DNA from: Alkalinema sp. CACIAM 70d
Lineage (GTDB): Bacteria > Cyanobacteriota > Cyanobacteriia > Leptolyngbyales > Leptolyngbyaceae
Reading direction: 5' to 3'
Length of the DNA: 64,000 nt
NCBI GenBank assembly: GCA_002148405.1
Contig: MUGG01000133.1
Span: 1-64,000 of the forward strand
Shown here: positions 27,301 to 35,531 of the stretch, piece by piece
Layout of the letters: every line of letters starts with the position of its first letter
Position numbering within the stretch: the first letter of the stretch is position 1
Notes under the pieces: generated by a model
Seen by the model: only the letters and a program-made list of their open reading frames with translations
What the model was told of the DNA's origin: nothing
Databases searched by the model: none
Made by a program: the position numbers and the translations under genes

Positions 27301-28094
27301 GCCTTTGCTGCTAAAGATTGATTTAAGCGATCGGACTGGGCATCAGCATGTACCCGCACCCCACTAAAATCAGCCCCAAACGCCCGTTCCATAGGGACTC
27401 GCACCCCCTCTGCCAGCGGCTGACCACTACCACGGGACTGCGCGATCGTGGATTCTAAATTTGCTCCCTGGTTTTTCGTTCCAGAAGGTGCCGTTCCCCC
27501 GCCCTCCAAAACACTCTGGATAGAAGCACTGGAGTTAGTGGATTTTCGTTGGAGAATGTTTTTTTCTTCGTCCTCTTCCTCTGGAAAGGGTGAATTGCTT
27601 GGTTGCAATTGTCCCAAGGGCTGCTGCGGTGGGCGGAATTTTCTGGGTTGAGGTTGGGCAAAAGGTTGCTGAGGCAAGCGTTGTAGCGGAATTGCAGCAG
27701 ATGGAGAGGGGTGGAGACTGGTCGCTTTTAGATGAACGGGATTCATCATGGGGGCTGACCACCTGGGTAATTGCTGCACCACCTGCTGGGCCACCCGATC
27801 GGCCTCCTGCTCATAGCGATCGCCGACAGCCCCAACTCGCAATTTAGGCTGAATCCAAGGGGGCACAGATTCCCTACCCGGAGCCTCGATCGCAAAATTA
27901 CCAAACTCATGCAGAATCGGCGGCTGTACAGAAGATTCTGCCTCAACAGGCAGAATCTCACCTTGGGCCAAGTCACGGTGGCATTCGCGTGATCGAGAAG
28001 ACAACAACCCCTTGTCTCCCTGGAGGGCTGGGGAACTGGCCGCAGATTCCTGCGATCCCTGCGATGTTGATTTCTGAATTCTGCCAGAACCCAT
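24342..28094 (-). CDS. Large eCIS-core (DUF4157) protein with a long uncharacterised C-terminal region
   Basis: A 1250-residue protein. AGGAGG lies about 7 nt upstream of the ATG. The N-terminal 310 residues have the extracellular contractile injection system core signature: GDRYEQEADRVAQQV (91-105), then VPMERAFGADFSGVRVHAD, AAKAFTTGQDIFFQRGAYHP and the zinc-protease motif AHELTHVVQQ (HELTH, 292-296). Low-complexity Pro/Gln linkers join them. Residues 450-640 are helical and Lys/Glu-rich. Residues 740-1200 form a further, probably globular region with HLGDADAVSL (DAD at 908-910) and FNWKA, which I cannot assign. No signal peptide and no sheath, tube or baseplate genes are nearby, so it is an orphan. 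It probably rides on an injection or secretion machine or acts as a polymorphic toxin. Confidence 0.85.
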   Translation of the reverse strand: MGSGRIQKSTSQGSQESAASSPALQGDKGLLSSRSRECHRDLAQGEILPVEAESSVQPPILHEFGNFAIEAPGRESVPPWIQPKLRVGAVGDRYEQEADRVAQQVVQQLPRWSAPMMNPVHLKATSLHPSPSAAIPLQRLPQQPFAQPQPRKFRPPQQPLGQLQPSNSPFPEEEDEEKNILQRKSTNSSASIQSVLEGGGTAPSGTKNQGANLESTIAQSRGSGQPLAEGVRVPMERAFGADFSGVRVHADAQSDRLNQSLAAKAFTTGQDIFFQRGAYHPSSQSGKQLIAHELTHVVQQNDHLVQRNSNINNNFQIASSPYPTVIQRQPVNFSTVKTLIEGAAPAQGYRLTYATEAYKKFVTQKGSKIRTILTHKLLENSYKNSRSALENEYKSAASTIQVKRDYFEGVSLSSWGQIEGYTTPDQINTLIGAFVDTHTYSEKVSAANTVFEDDLTKLTELIPKLPIIYQAVEEELRKESLGEALSAKLAKKLEILKKPETVEGMPTALKTKLGEVMGEINLLKAVTLNVATLMTTVQAKPTTKVIKTQEDAKDAVQELIGEEAEVKQFRTNQTQIKEKAELFLAFFENADGETAALSESPAAIPADQPEIHQYYLNHPKYINQAISKTIWSADYKGVVVSLWKQYKDSWLDALHTMIDGYVTGSLKKLKTKAPFDWEANLLKVVPPPGSAEALKKILVDFNSGGSKQDFLSRYEIEKIGSSMGYREVRSPQSNNVLVANKGAATDRIGYVINITTIPSDPSPQQIAQKYYNQGFDDQTQAKERIGLVVGVNRFRSLSGTSDELVKAHANKNGFDQFSLVSFGFTWDFNWKAKTAPDKDGFDGALAAYKEQDYETRQAALNYERANIRIQDRLPYAQFKERVTAHPQTRAMVNLLKTYNKYVYIHLGDADAVSLQAPEEQPTTSTAEALKGPLTDPKDGSKPKGIFSRYDVALGPSHPFMAIGGYEFRTEGTSGSAEDKKGKGDLKRDNLEHLLTYLANQLDEAIRIAIATVEPLAVYPTEPNLVFLASSPDYDMYSLDLFDSKGNLKTEGSLFGEGAREGRKLQNNLLKARKRKGIVSSDVLYDPRLSIATGSERFRLEGTATADRIPENPTYQERRKAAITGKTGTVRKETFKTQIIEDVANQAQTFVGRALKLEMKKFVAKDVPDKQFKKFTNRIGNVLSQKYIAKDKFSADKIEKEKVGETDAQVKKLERVMKAIEDTLAKPALNSFWTEMNRVIDELYTSGYTTD

Positions 28095-28210
28095 GACCCT
28101 GCCTCCTAAAGGCGCACGATCGCGTTGAGTGGGAAATCTATATCCTGAAGTTAGCTACGATTATCGCTTGGTTTGATTGAGATCGAGATATTTTGAAGTA
28201 ATGTGCGACT

Positions 28211-28243
28211 TTTCCCCATGGGTGTCAATATTTCCCCATGGGT
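28211..28243. repeat. Direct repeat upstream of the eCIS-core gene
   Basis: TTTCCCCATGGGT occurs at 28211-28223 and again at 28231-28243, exactly 20 bp apart, about two helical turns. The pair lies about 120 bases upstream of the start of the minus-strand gene at 28094, a plausible place for an operator. CCCATGGG is itself a palindrome. Confidence 0.6.
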
Positions 28244-28353
28244 CTCTAGAAAACGTCACGAAAGTTAAACTGTTCCAGAAGGCCAATTACGGCTCGACAG
28301 ACTATCCTAGGCCCACCTTTTTCAGACTGTTTGCGCCCTAATTGACTGATTTC

Positions 28354-28686
28354 CTAAGAATTCCTCTGCCGTTCCCGTTTGCGAATCGCCGCGATCGCCT
28401 TATCCTTCGATCGTTGTTCCCAGCGCCACAACGTCACCATCAACGCCACTACGCCCGCCTGCAACGCCAAATTGGGCAATGCAGTGTCTACTTCACGCCC
28501 TGCCATAAACTGCGCCAGAAAAAAAATACCACCGACAAACCCCGACGCACCAAAGGCCACATAGATAAACTGCCGAAAACCGCGATAGGGAGCAGTGGCC
28601 TCTGCCCGTAAATAGGCGTACTTTTCAGGGTCAGATTGCCGTAGGGGTGGCGGTTGGGGGGTATCCGGACGTTGCGGTTCAGACAT
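28354..28686 (-). CDS. DUF3493 membrane protein (LPA3-like)
   Basis: A 110-residue protein with the DUF3493 pattern: a Pro-rich N-terminus, KYAYLRAEATAPYRGFRQFIY, then two hydrophobic helices (FGASGFVGGIFFLAQFMAG and LALQAGVVALMVTLWRW), ending in a basic tail KAIAAIRKRERQR. The plant relative LPA3 helps insert or assemble the photosystem II core protein CP43, so a role in photosystem II assembly is likely but is inferred from homology. It lies alone between the eCIS-core gene and the deaminase gene. Confidence 0.8.
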   Translation of the reverse strand: MSEPQRPDTPQPPPLRQSDPEKYAYLRAEATAPYRGFRQFIYVAFGASGFVGGIFFLAQFMAGREVDTALPNLALQAGVVALMVTLWRWEQRSKDKAIAAIRKRERQRNS

Positions 28687-28839
28687 ACTCAGACCGATTG
28701 TAGGAGTTCACTCAACAACATAGAACTATCTTAGAACTTCGGAACCCCTTGCCTACCCACTTCCCCCATTTCATGGCCCATCCGTGCCACCCTCTACTAA
28801 CAACGATCGACCTCCCCAAACCATTGCAGCTCGATCGCT

Positions 28840-30144
28840 TTACATCAGATCATCCAACTCCGCATAATCCGGCAACGTTGTTTCAATTTGTTTGCCATTG
28901 CGTAGCACAATGCGATCGTGCTGATGACGAGACAGCAATTCACTAAAGTTCCGGGCTTTAAACAGAATTAAATCCGCCCCTAATCCGCCCCCAATCCGTC
29001 CCACCTGAGGCAACCCCATCAAATCCGCAGGCGTCATCGTCACGACATTGGGCCAGTCCCCATAGGGCCGATCGAGGTGGGCAATCCGCACCGCTTGATT
29101 AAACACCTCCAAGCCATCGTGATCCCCAAACCCATAGAACGGATCACGGCAATTATCACTGGCGATCGCCACCGGAACCCCTACTTTTTTCAATTCATGA
29201 ATTCGCGTGACCCCTCGCCAATAGGGTGTGCGAGCTGCCTGCCGATCCTGGAGATACAGATTACACATCGGCAAACTGACAATGCCAATTCCTGCTTTTT
29301 TCACCAACGCGATCGTCTCTGCCGCTTGTTCCGACGGCTGTACTGCAAGGCTACAGCAATGGCCGCAAACCACTTTCCCCTTGTACTTATGTTTAATTGC
29401 CGCCGCTGCAATGTGGTGCAAACACCGAGATTCCGGATCACCATTCTCATCCACATGGAAATCCAGTAACAGCTTACGTTGTTTCGCCAATTGAAACGCA
29501 CGATCGATTTGCTGTTCTAAATCCGGATTCGTATAAGCGACCCCGCCCAGAATTCCACCCATCTCCGCAACCAAATCTGCTAACTTTTCCCCCTTTGGCG
29601 TCAGATAATAATCTAACGAAACCAAGGAAACGGCTTGCAAAGTGATGCGATCGTGCCATTCCGTTTGCAATTGCCGAAACACTTCAAAACTAATTTTCCC
29701 CTGTTTATCGGCGGAATCAATATGGGTACGAATTGCCTGGGTTCCATGAGCATAACTACATTTCAATCCGAATTCCATCCGCCGATAAACATCCTGTTCA
29801 TTCCAGCGTTGTTTAGAATCCTTCTGTACCGTTGTCAAAGCCCCTTCAAAGGTGCCGTTGGGGTTGGGTGCGCGGTTCCAAATATGACCTTTATCTAAAT
29901 GGGTGTGCATATCCACAAAACAAGGCCACACCATGCCATTTTGCAGATCGATCGACGGTGCACTAAAACTGGTAAACGTTCCCGCCGCCGTAATCGTGCC
30001 AATTACCCCATCCTGAATTTCAATATCCACCGCCAGCAAATTGTCGATCGGGGGCTTGCGGGGTGTCCATTTGGATCCCCCCAGGATTAACGAAGCGGGG
30101 ACATGGGCATTACGCAGCCAATAGTGATTAGAATCAAACAACAT
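28840..30144 (-). CDS. Amidohydrolase of the cytosine deaminase type
   Basis: A 434-residue metal-dependent deaminase. The metal-binding motifs are in order: FVDMHTHLDKGHIW (HxH), DFHVDENGDPESR, VCGHCCSLAVQ and IASDNCRDPFYGFGDHDG, the last of which is typical of cytosine/isocytosine/isoxanthopterin deaminases (CodA group). They hydrolyse the amino group of pyrimidines or pterins using Fe or Zn. The N-terminal and C-terminal strands form the usual beta-sandwich of the fold. It is a single gene, divergent from a secreted protein at 30426. The group is clear; the precise substrate is not. Confidence 0.85.
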   Translation of the reverse strand: MLFDSNHYWLRNAHVPASLILGGSKWTPRKPPIDNLLAVDIEIQDGVIGTITAAGTFTSFSAPSIDLQNGMVWPCFVDMHTHLDKGHIWNRAPNPNGTFEGALTTVQKDSKQRWNEQDVYRRMEFGLKCSYAHGTQAIRTHIDSADKQGKISFEVFRQLQTEWHDRITLQAVSLVSLDYYLTPKGEKLADLVAEMGGILGGVAYTNPDLEQQIDRAFQLAKQRKLLLDFHVDENGDPESRCLHHIAAAAIKHKYKGKVVCGHCCSLAVQPSEQAAETIALVKKAGIGIVSLPMCNLYLQDRQAARTPYWRGVTRIHELKKVGVPVAIASDNCRDPFYGFGDHDGLEVFNQAVRIAHLDRPYGDWPNVVTMTPADLMGLPQVGRIGGGLGADLILFKARNFSELLSRHQHDRIVLRNGKQIETTLPDYAELDDLM

Positions 30145-30425
30145 GGATGAAATCTGTCAAAAGGCTAGGGCTGGAATCCGTCAAAAGGCTAAAGAATTAA
30201 GCGCTCTCAAGAATTCAGAACACTGAATTAGCCCACTGACTCCGATGATCGCACGAAATGAGAGCTTTCCAGCAGGCTGCTATGGCGAAGCAGGTTAGGC
30301 CAACAGATTCAGTCTGAAAATTAATTCTCGTTATCCACAAATTATCTCCCCACAACCGACTCTAAATTTGTCGTGTCATAATTTAATCAAGCCAAAATGA
30401 TTAATATTTGAAAAGGAGACAGGTA

Positions 30426-30917
30426 ATGTTGCGGAAAGGCTTAAGAAAGCTGCACTCCTTCAGAATCCTCACGATCGCTACGTTGACACTCGTGTCCCTT
30501 GGGCAGGTATGGCCCTCTATTGCCATGGCCAAGCCTCAGCCGATCGACGAACGCCCCATCTCAAAACTCAAGGAATCTGAGAAATCCAGCGATGAATTTT
30601 GGGTTCCTGCGGCACGGGTAGACAACCAGAAACCTGCCAAGATTCAACTGGTCAATAAAACCCAGGAAACCTTGGAATACTTGATCACAACCCACACTAA
30701 TTTCCGACGCTTAACCCCTGGCCAATCAGTCACCCTCAGCGACTTCCAGCCCCCTGTTTTTATCAACATTAACTCTTTGAAGGATAGTGGCAATGTAGAG
30801 TACAGCGTCACCGTTGATAAACAAAGCAATGTGGCAACTGTTGAAATTAAACCCACGATCGGGCAAGGCAACCGAACCCTCAATTTAGATAAAACCGGAG
30901 CCATTTATCTGTACTAA
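30426..30917 (+). CDS. Secreted or periplasmic protein of unknown function
   Basis: About 163 residues. AAGGAG lies 9 nt upstream of ATG 30426, preferred over a longer frame from 30408 that would include the ribosome site. The N-terminus is a classical signal peptide: basic MLRKGLRK, hydrophobic ILTIATLTLVSLGQVW, and a cleavage site near AMAKP. The mature part (FWVPAARVDNQKPAKIQLVN, ETLEYLITTHTNFRRL, SVTLSDFQPPVFININSL) is beta-rich and reminiscent of small Ig-like or chaperone-like domains. No family is recognised. Confidence 0.75.
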   Translation: MLRKGLRKLHSFRILTIATLTLVSLGQVWPSIAMAKPQPIDERPISKLKESEKSSDEFWVPAARVDNQKPAKIQLVNKTQETLEYLITTHTNFRRLTPGQSVTLSDFQPPVFININSLKDSGNVEYSVTVDKQSNVATVEIKPTIGQGNRTLNLDKTGAIYLY

Positions 30918-30937
30918 GACTGCCTTCAGACTACCGT

Positions 30938-30979
30938 ATTCAGGCTGCTGCATTCAGGCTGCTGCATTCAGGCCGCCGC
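30938..30979. repeat. 14-bp tandem repeat, three copies
   Basis: ATTCAGGCTGCTGC at 30938-30951 and 30952-30965, and ATTCAGGCCGCCGC at 30966-30979. It fills the short space between the secreted-protein gene and the convergent pentapeptide gene. Confidence 0.85.
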
Positions 30980-31020
30980 GCAATAGTCAGGCTACCTTAG
31001 CAGGAATTTCAGTCGGAATG

Positions 31021-32586
31021 TCATCCGATCGCCACCCGCTGTAAGTCCCGAAAGCCGTTAATAAATTCAATCACCTGTTCTAAACCCGCAGCCTGAAACT
31101 CGGGCAACACATTCGATTGGAACTCATCCATTTCCCGGAAAAACGGCACCGATCGTTTGCCAAACATTGGATTGCTATAGATAGTCAAGCGCTGTCCATC
31201 TGCATTCACCAATACCGTTTGGGTCGGAGATTGGAAAAAGGGCAATTTCTGCGCGGCTAGGGGAATCGCTTGCAGCAGGCGATCGCGATTGACTTGTTGG
31301 GTATTGTGGCTGAGCAACTTAATCATCATTTGGTATTGTTGTAACTGCTCATTACTTTGGTGAAACACCCGACTGGGAATCATTTTCAGTAGAGAAGTTA
31401 GATTCTGATGGGTCAATCGAGCATCTTCAAAGGGCAAGATCGCTGCATAGGCAATCAAAAATAGCTGCGTATCCTGGGTCAGTTCAAACCGTAAAACCGT
31501 GCGTCCCCGATGAATCGTAATATTGGGCGGCTGCATGGCCAACTTGGTTTGCCGCGTCAACTGCTGGTACGTCACAATCAGTGCACTGTAAGACTCTGGA
31601 TCTAGCCGATTGTCGATCGTCACTTCCACCGTCGGCGGCACCCGATAGAAAAATTCATAGGCATCGTTGCTGCTAAATTGATAGGTTTTACTGCGATCGC
31701 CATTTTGACTTAAATCAATCCAACGGCAGTTAATATCATCCACCTTCGGGCCAAAGGGCAATGTGTCGTAGAGCTTTGCACCCGTCAGTTGGGCTCCCGT
31801 TAGATCTGCTCCGGCCCAATCGACACCGGATAGGTTAGCCCGAGTCAAATCTACATGGACCAGCGTTGTGTTCAGCAGTGTGGCATGGCTTAGATCTGCT
31901 CCCGTTAAATTTGCCCCACTGAGAATCGCTCCACTCAAATCCGCCCAGCGCAAATCTGCCCCACTTAAATCTGCCCAGCGCAGGTTAGCTCCTGTCAGAT
32001 TGACCCCTTGCAAAACCGTCCGACTCAGATTTGCTTGCCGAAGCTCCGTTTGGCGCAAATTTGCCCCGCTGAGATTCGCCCCACTCAGGTCACAACTGTG
32101 CAAAATAGCCTGTTCAAGATTAGCTACCGTCAACACTGCCCGACGCAAATCGGCTCGACTCAAATTAGCCCGACTCAGGTTCGTACAGCGCAGCTTCGCA
32201 TCCCGTAAATCCGCTGCTGACAGGTTGGCCCGTTGCAACTGCGCCCGACTCAAATCCGCCCGCTCCAGTTCCGACTTAATCAGATGGGCTTGAATCAAAT
32301 TCGTTTCACTCAAGTCCGCGAGAGACAAGTTCGCCACATTCAAGCAAGCTTGTTGCAGGTTAGCCCGGTGCAGATTGGCTCCGTTCAACTTAGTCACGTT
32401 GAGCTTAGCGCGACTAAGATTCGTCTGACTCAAGTTGGCACTGGTGAGATTAACCACCGTAAGATTTGCAGCCCCAAGGTCAGCACCACTTAAATTGGCA
32501 CCACTAAGATTGGCTTCATTAAGACTAATGGCACCAAAATCTCGCTTTCCGATCGCGTACTGCTCTAATAATTCCTCAGGACTCAT
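31021..32586 (-). CDS. Pentapeptide-repeat protein
   Basis: A 521-residue protein. Residues 20 to about 265 are an unbroken run of A(D/N)LxX pentapeptides (LSGANLSGADLGAANLTVVNL and so on), predicted to form a right-handed square beta-helix of about twelve turns. The remaining 250 residues (VPPTVEVTIDNRLDPESYSAL, then PPNITIHRGRTVLRF) form a separate, unrecognised domain that recurs in cyanobacterial pentapeptide proteins. There is no signal peptide. The beta-helix can act as a scaffold or DNA mimic; the function here is unknown. Confidence 0.9.
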   Translation of the reverse strand: MSPEELLEQYAIGKRDFGAISLNEANLSGANLSGADLGAANLTVVNLTSANLSQTNLSRAKLNVTKLNGANLHRANLQQACLNVANLSLADLSETNLIQAHLIKSELERADLSRAQLQRANLSAADLRDAKLRCTNLSRANLSRADLRRAVLTVANLEQAILHSCDLSGANLSGANLRQTELRQANLSRTVLQGVNLTGANLRWADLSGADLRWADLSGAILSGANLTGADLSHATLLNTTLVHVDLTRANLSGVDWAGADLTGAQLTGAKLYDTLPFGPKVDDINCRWIDLSQNGDRSKTYQFSSNDAYEFFYRVPPTVEVTIDNRLDPESYSALIVTYQQLTRQTKLAMQPPNITIHRGRTVLRFELTQDTQLFLIAYAAILPFEDARLTHQNLTSLLKMIPSRVFHQSNEQLQQYQMMIKLLSHNTQQVNRDRLLQAIPLAAQKLPFFQSPTQTVLVNADGQRLTIYSNPMFGKRSVPFFREMDEFQSNVLPEFQAAGLEQVIEFINGFRDLQRVAIG

Positions 32587-32788
32587 TAGTGATCCCCTGA
32601 CCCAGATGGCGCATGATGTGTGAATTAATTAGTGCTAGCGTTCCCCAGTCCATTACTGAACTCGCTAAATAAGCTTAGTCAAAGAAAACCCTAGAACGGA
32701 GTTTGTCCCCATGGGAAACTAGAAGGGAAACAAGAGTCCTAGCGGCTCCCTGTTGACCACCCCACTTGGAAGACCCAGACAACGGGAT

Positions 32789-33769
32789 ATGACTGAACTA
32801 TCTAAGCGCACTGATGGGACTCGCAACTTGAATCCTACGGATTTCACCGATACAGATTTAAACAACACAGCTTTAGACAACACAGCTTTAGACAACACGA
32901 CGGATAAGGCTGACAAGATAAGCACAGTTGGTATTGTGGGTTTAGGGCTAATCGGAGGATCATTAGGGCTAGATTTACGATCGCAGGGATACCGGGTCAT
33001 TGGTGCCAGTCAACGGGCATCCACCTGCGAAACTGCAGAAGCTCGAGGCGTTGTCGATCGCGCGAGTCCTGATTTAGCCAGCCTTGCGGAAGCTGACGTT
33101 ATCTTTCTATGCACCCCTCTTTCATCCCTAGAATCAACGACGCAACGCTTGATTCCGTATCTTAATGCAGAAACAATCCTGACAGATGTCGGTTCTGTTA
33201 AGACTCCGATTGTAGAGTCAATTCAAGTTTTGTGGAAGAACTTTGTGGGCGGACATCCCATGGCTGGTACCGCTGAAAGTGGAATTAACGCAGCCATCCC
33301 CAACCTATTTGCAGGCAATCCCTACGTTTTAACCCCAACCCCAGAAACCCCGACTAGGGCGATCGCAGTCGTGAGCACGATCGCTCAAGATCTGGGTGCC
33401 CTCCTGTATCGCGCTACGCCAGAAGCCCACGATCGGGCCGTCGCTTGGATTTCCCACAGTCCAGTGATGATCAGTGCCAGCTTGATTGCTGCTTGCCTAG
33501 AGGAGCCGGATACCGAGGTCCTTCAACTCGCGCAAAACCTAGCCAGCTCTGGCTTTCGGGACACCAGCCGCGTGGGGGGTGGCAATCCAGAGCTGGGCTT
33601 ACTAATGGCGCAATTAAATCGATCGAACGTCCTACGATCGCTGCATGCGTATCGTCAACAGTTAGATCACGTAATCCAGCACATCCAACAGGAAAACTGG
33701 GAAACGCTAGAACTAATTTTGAGAAAAACGCAGGAAGAAAGACCCAAATTTCTACGGGAATCAACTTGA
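32789..33769 (+). CDS. tyrA: Prephenate/arogenate dehydrogenase
   Basis: A TyrA-type enzyme of about 326 residues, catalysing the NAD(P)-dependent oxidative decarboxylation of arogenate (usual in cyanobacteria) or prephenate in tyrosine synthesis. The Rossmann motif is VGIVGLGLIGGSLGLDL; downstream are VIFLCTPLSS, DVGSVKTPIVES and the substrate motif FVGGHPMAGTAESG. The C-terminal helical dimerisation domain is complete. An unusual 45-residue N-terminal tail precedes the domain, rich in Asp, Asn and Thr and containing a 15-bp tandem repeat (LDNTALDNT). The start is uncertain: ATG 32789 is chosen, an upstream TTG 32753 and a later TTG are alternatives. Confidence 0.88.
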   Translation: MTELSKRTDGTRNLNPTDFTDTDLNNTALDNTALDNTTDKADKISTVGIVGLGLIGGSLGLDLRSQGYRVIGASQRASTCETAEARGVVDRASPDLASLAEADVIFLCTPLSSLESTTQRLIPYLNAETILTDVGSVKTPIVESIQVLWKNFVGGHPMAGTAESGINAAIPNLFAGNPYVLTPTPETPTRAIAVVSTIAQDLGALLYRATPEAHDRAVAWISHSPVMISASLIAACLEEPDTEVLQLAQNLASSGFRDTSRVGGGNPELGLLMAQLNRSNVLRSLHAYRQQLDHVIQHIQQENWETLELILRKTQEERPKFLREST

Positions 33770-33951
33770 CCTAAAAATCTGGGTATCGATCCACAATTTT
33801 ACTGAGAAGCGTTAGCTAAACTTCCTGGAATAAACAGAGAATACTTTTAAACACTGCCGGGAGATACCCAAATTAATGGGGGAAACTATCCCCAAAAACA
33901 GGCTTAAATCATCAATACCATCACTTAAAGCAATACTCTCACCAATTAGCG

Positions 33952-34530
33952 CTAGAGGGTAGATTGCAACTCATCCAGCTTAGCCAGGACTTCTCGGCTA
34001 TGCACAATTGGGTTTACACCTAGAAAGGTCGATCGCAGGATTCCCTCAGGATCCACGATAAAGGTATGCCGTGCAGAACGGATACCTAGCCAGGATCCAT
34101 AGGCTTTGCTCACAGCACCCCCTTGGTCAGCTAACAGGGGAAACTTGAGGCCCTCAGAGTCACAAAACTCTGCATGGGAGTTCACCGAATCGGCACTGAT
34201 ACCCAAAATTTGCGTATTCCGCTGCCGATAGGCCGGTAAATCCTGCTGGAACTTGCGGGCTTCGATCGTGCAACCCGATGTGAAGTCCTGGGGATAGAAA
34301 TAGGCCACGACCCATTGCCCGCGATAATCGGCCAAGCTCACTTCGCCTTCCCCCGTCGTTGCAGGCAGGGTAAAGTCGGGAGCCGGTTGATTAATTGGGG
34401 GCAACTTGCCGCCCATGGCTTGAGCGGGTTGCGCCAGGACAATCGCTCCCATCATCACCACGATTGTCAAAATAACGGTTAAACACCCGCGAATCCGCGA
34501 TCGAGACACGATCAAATTTCTCCCAGTCAT
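33952..34530 (-). CDS. Exported peroxiredoxin of the PrxQ/BCP type
   Basis: A 192-residue protein. The first 38 residues contain a basic stretch and a long hydrophobic helix (LTVILTIVVMMGAIVLAQPAQAMG), with an AxA cleavage site at AQAMG, so it is exported to the periplasm or thylakoid lumen. The thioredoxin-fold core has the peroxidatic cysteine in YFYPQDFTSGCTIEARKF. PrxQ usually has a resolving cysteine five residues later; here that position is arginine (CTIEAR). Another cysteine occurs in HAEFCDSEG. It therefore probably works as a 1-Cys type or with an atypical resolving cysteine. It reduces peroxides with thioredoxin or other thiol donors. Confidence 0.85.
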   Translation of the reverse strand: MTGRNLIVSRSRIRGCLTVILTIVVMMGAIVLAQPAQAMGGKLPPINQPAPDFTLPATTGEGEVSLADYRGQWVVAYFYPQDFTSGCTIEARKFQQDLPAYRQRNTQILGISADSVNSHAEFCDSEGLKFPLLADQGGAVSKAYGSWLGIRSARHTFIVDPEGILRSTFLGVNPIVHSREVLAKLDELQSTL

Positions 34531-34803
34531 CTCAATGAGCTCTCTATTGAATAATCTCTTTACTTAACTTTACAAAGATTGCTTTATTCCAACTACCTCT
34601 CTTTCTCAAAATGAGGAATCTCAAAATCGGGAGCCTAGGAGTTAGGCCGCCCGTCCCGTCAGCCTGAATCCATTAAGGGTTGTTTCGAGAGGCAGAGCGA
34701 TTAATTCATCTCTAGATTGTTTTATGATTATTTAGCTTTATATCCGACAGCCCAATTCATCCGGTAAAATTGGATCCTGTCAGTTTTCAGGAGAGTCCCA
34801 GCC

Positions 34804-35526
34804 TTGCCTACCCTTGGAGTCAACATTGATCACATTGCCACCCTGCGCCAAGCTCGCCGTACTGTTGAACCGGATCCTGTAGCGGCTGCCGTGTTCGCAG
34901 AATTAGCCGGGGCCGATGGCATTACGGTGCATTTACGGGAAGATCGTCGCCATATCCAAGATCGCGATGTGCGCTTGCTGCGCCAAACTGTGCGAACCCA
35001 TTTGAATCTAGAAATGGCCGCAACCGATGAAATGGTGGCGATCGCCCTCGACATTAAACCCGACTACGTGACCTTGGTGCCGGAGCGCCGAGAAGAAGTC
35101 ACCACGGAAGGGGGTCTTGATGTGGCTGGTCAACTGCCCCGCATGAAAGAGGTGGTTAGCAGCCTTCAGGGTGCGGGCATTCCGGTCAGCCTGTTTATTG
35201 ATGCAGATGATGAACAAATCACAGCATCCGCCGCTAGTGGTGCTAAATTCATCGAATTGCACACTGGATGCTATGCCGAAGCCAAAACCGAGGCAGAGCG
35301 CGACCAGGAATTGCAGACCCTCTCTCAAGGGTGTGAATGGGCGATCGCTGCGGGGCTTCGGGTCAATGCAGGCCATGGACTGACCTATTGGAATGTTTAT
35401 CCCGTCGCTTGTCTCCCAGGCATGGAAGAATTAAACATTGGGCATACCATCATCAGCCGGGCATCACTGGTTGGGATGGAACGGGCTGTAAGAGAGATGA
35501 AACTTGCGATTCAAGGAGATCTATAA
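34804..35526 (+). CDS. pdxJ: Pyridoxine 5'-phosphate synthase PdxJ
   Basis: The last step of the DXP-dependent vitamin B6 pathway: condensation of 1-deoxyxylulose 5-phosphate with 3-amino-2-oxopropyl phosphate to PNP. The 240-residue TIM barrel shows the family motifs: LGVNIDHIATLRQARR, GADGITVHLREDRRHI, VTLVPERREEVTTEGG, SLFIDADDEQI, IELHTGCYA and VNAGHGLTYWN. Length is standard. The start codon is TTG, with AGGAGAG about 10 nt upstream. The ycf54 gene follows 5 nt after the stop, so the two are very likely co-transcribed. Confidence 0.96.
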   Translation: MPTLGVNIDHIATLRQARRTVEPDPVAAAVFAELAGADGITVHLREDRRHIQDRDVRLLRQTVRTHLNLEMAATDEMVAIALDIKPDYVTLVPERREEVTTEGGLDVAGQLPRMKEVVSSLQGAGIPVSLFIDADDEQITASAASGAKFIELHTGCYAEAKTEAERDQELQTLSQGCEWAIAAGLRVNAGHGLTYWNVYPVACLPGMEELNIGHTIISRASLVGMERAVREMKLAIQGDL

Positions 35527-35531
35527 AACCA

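Noticed and set aside
31868..32493. Several long plus-strand frames opposite the pentapeptide gene
   Set aside because: They are mirror images of a low-complexity repeat on the minus strand and encode repetitive basic sequence without a known fold.
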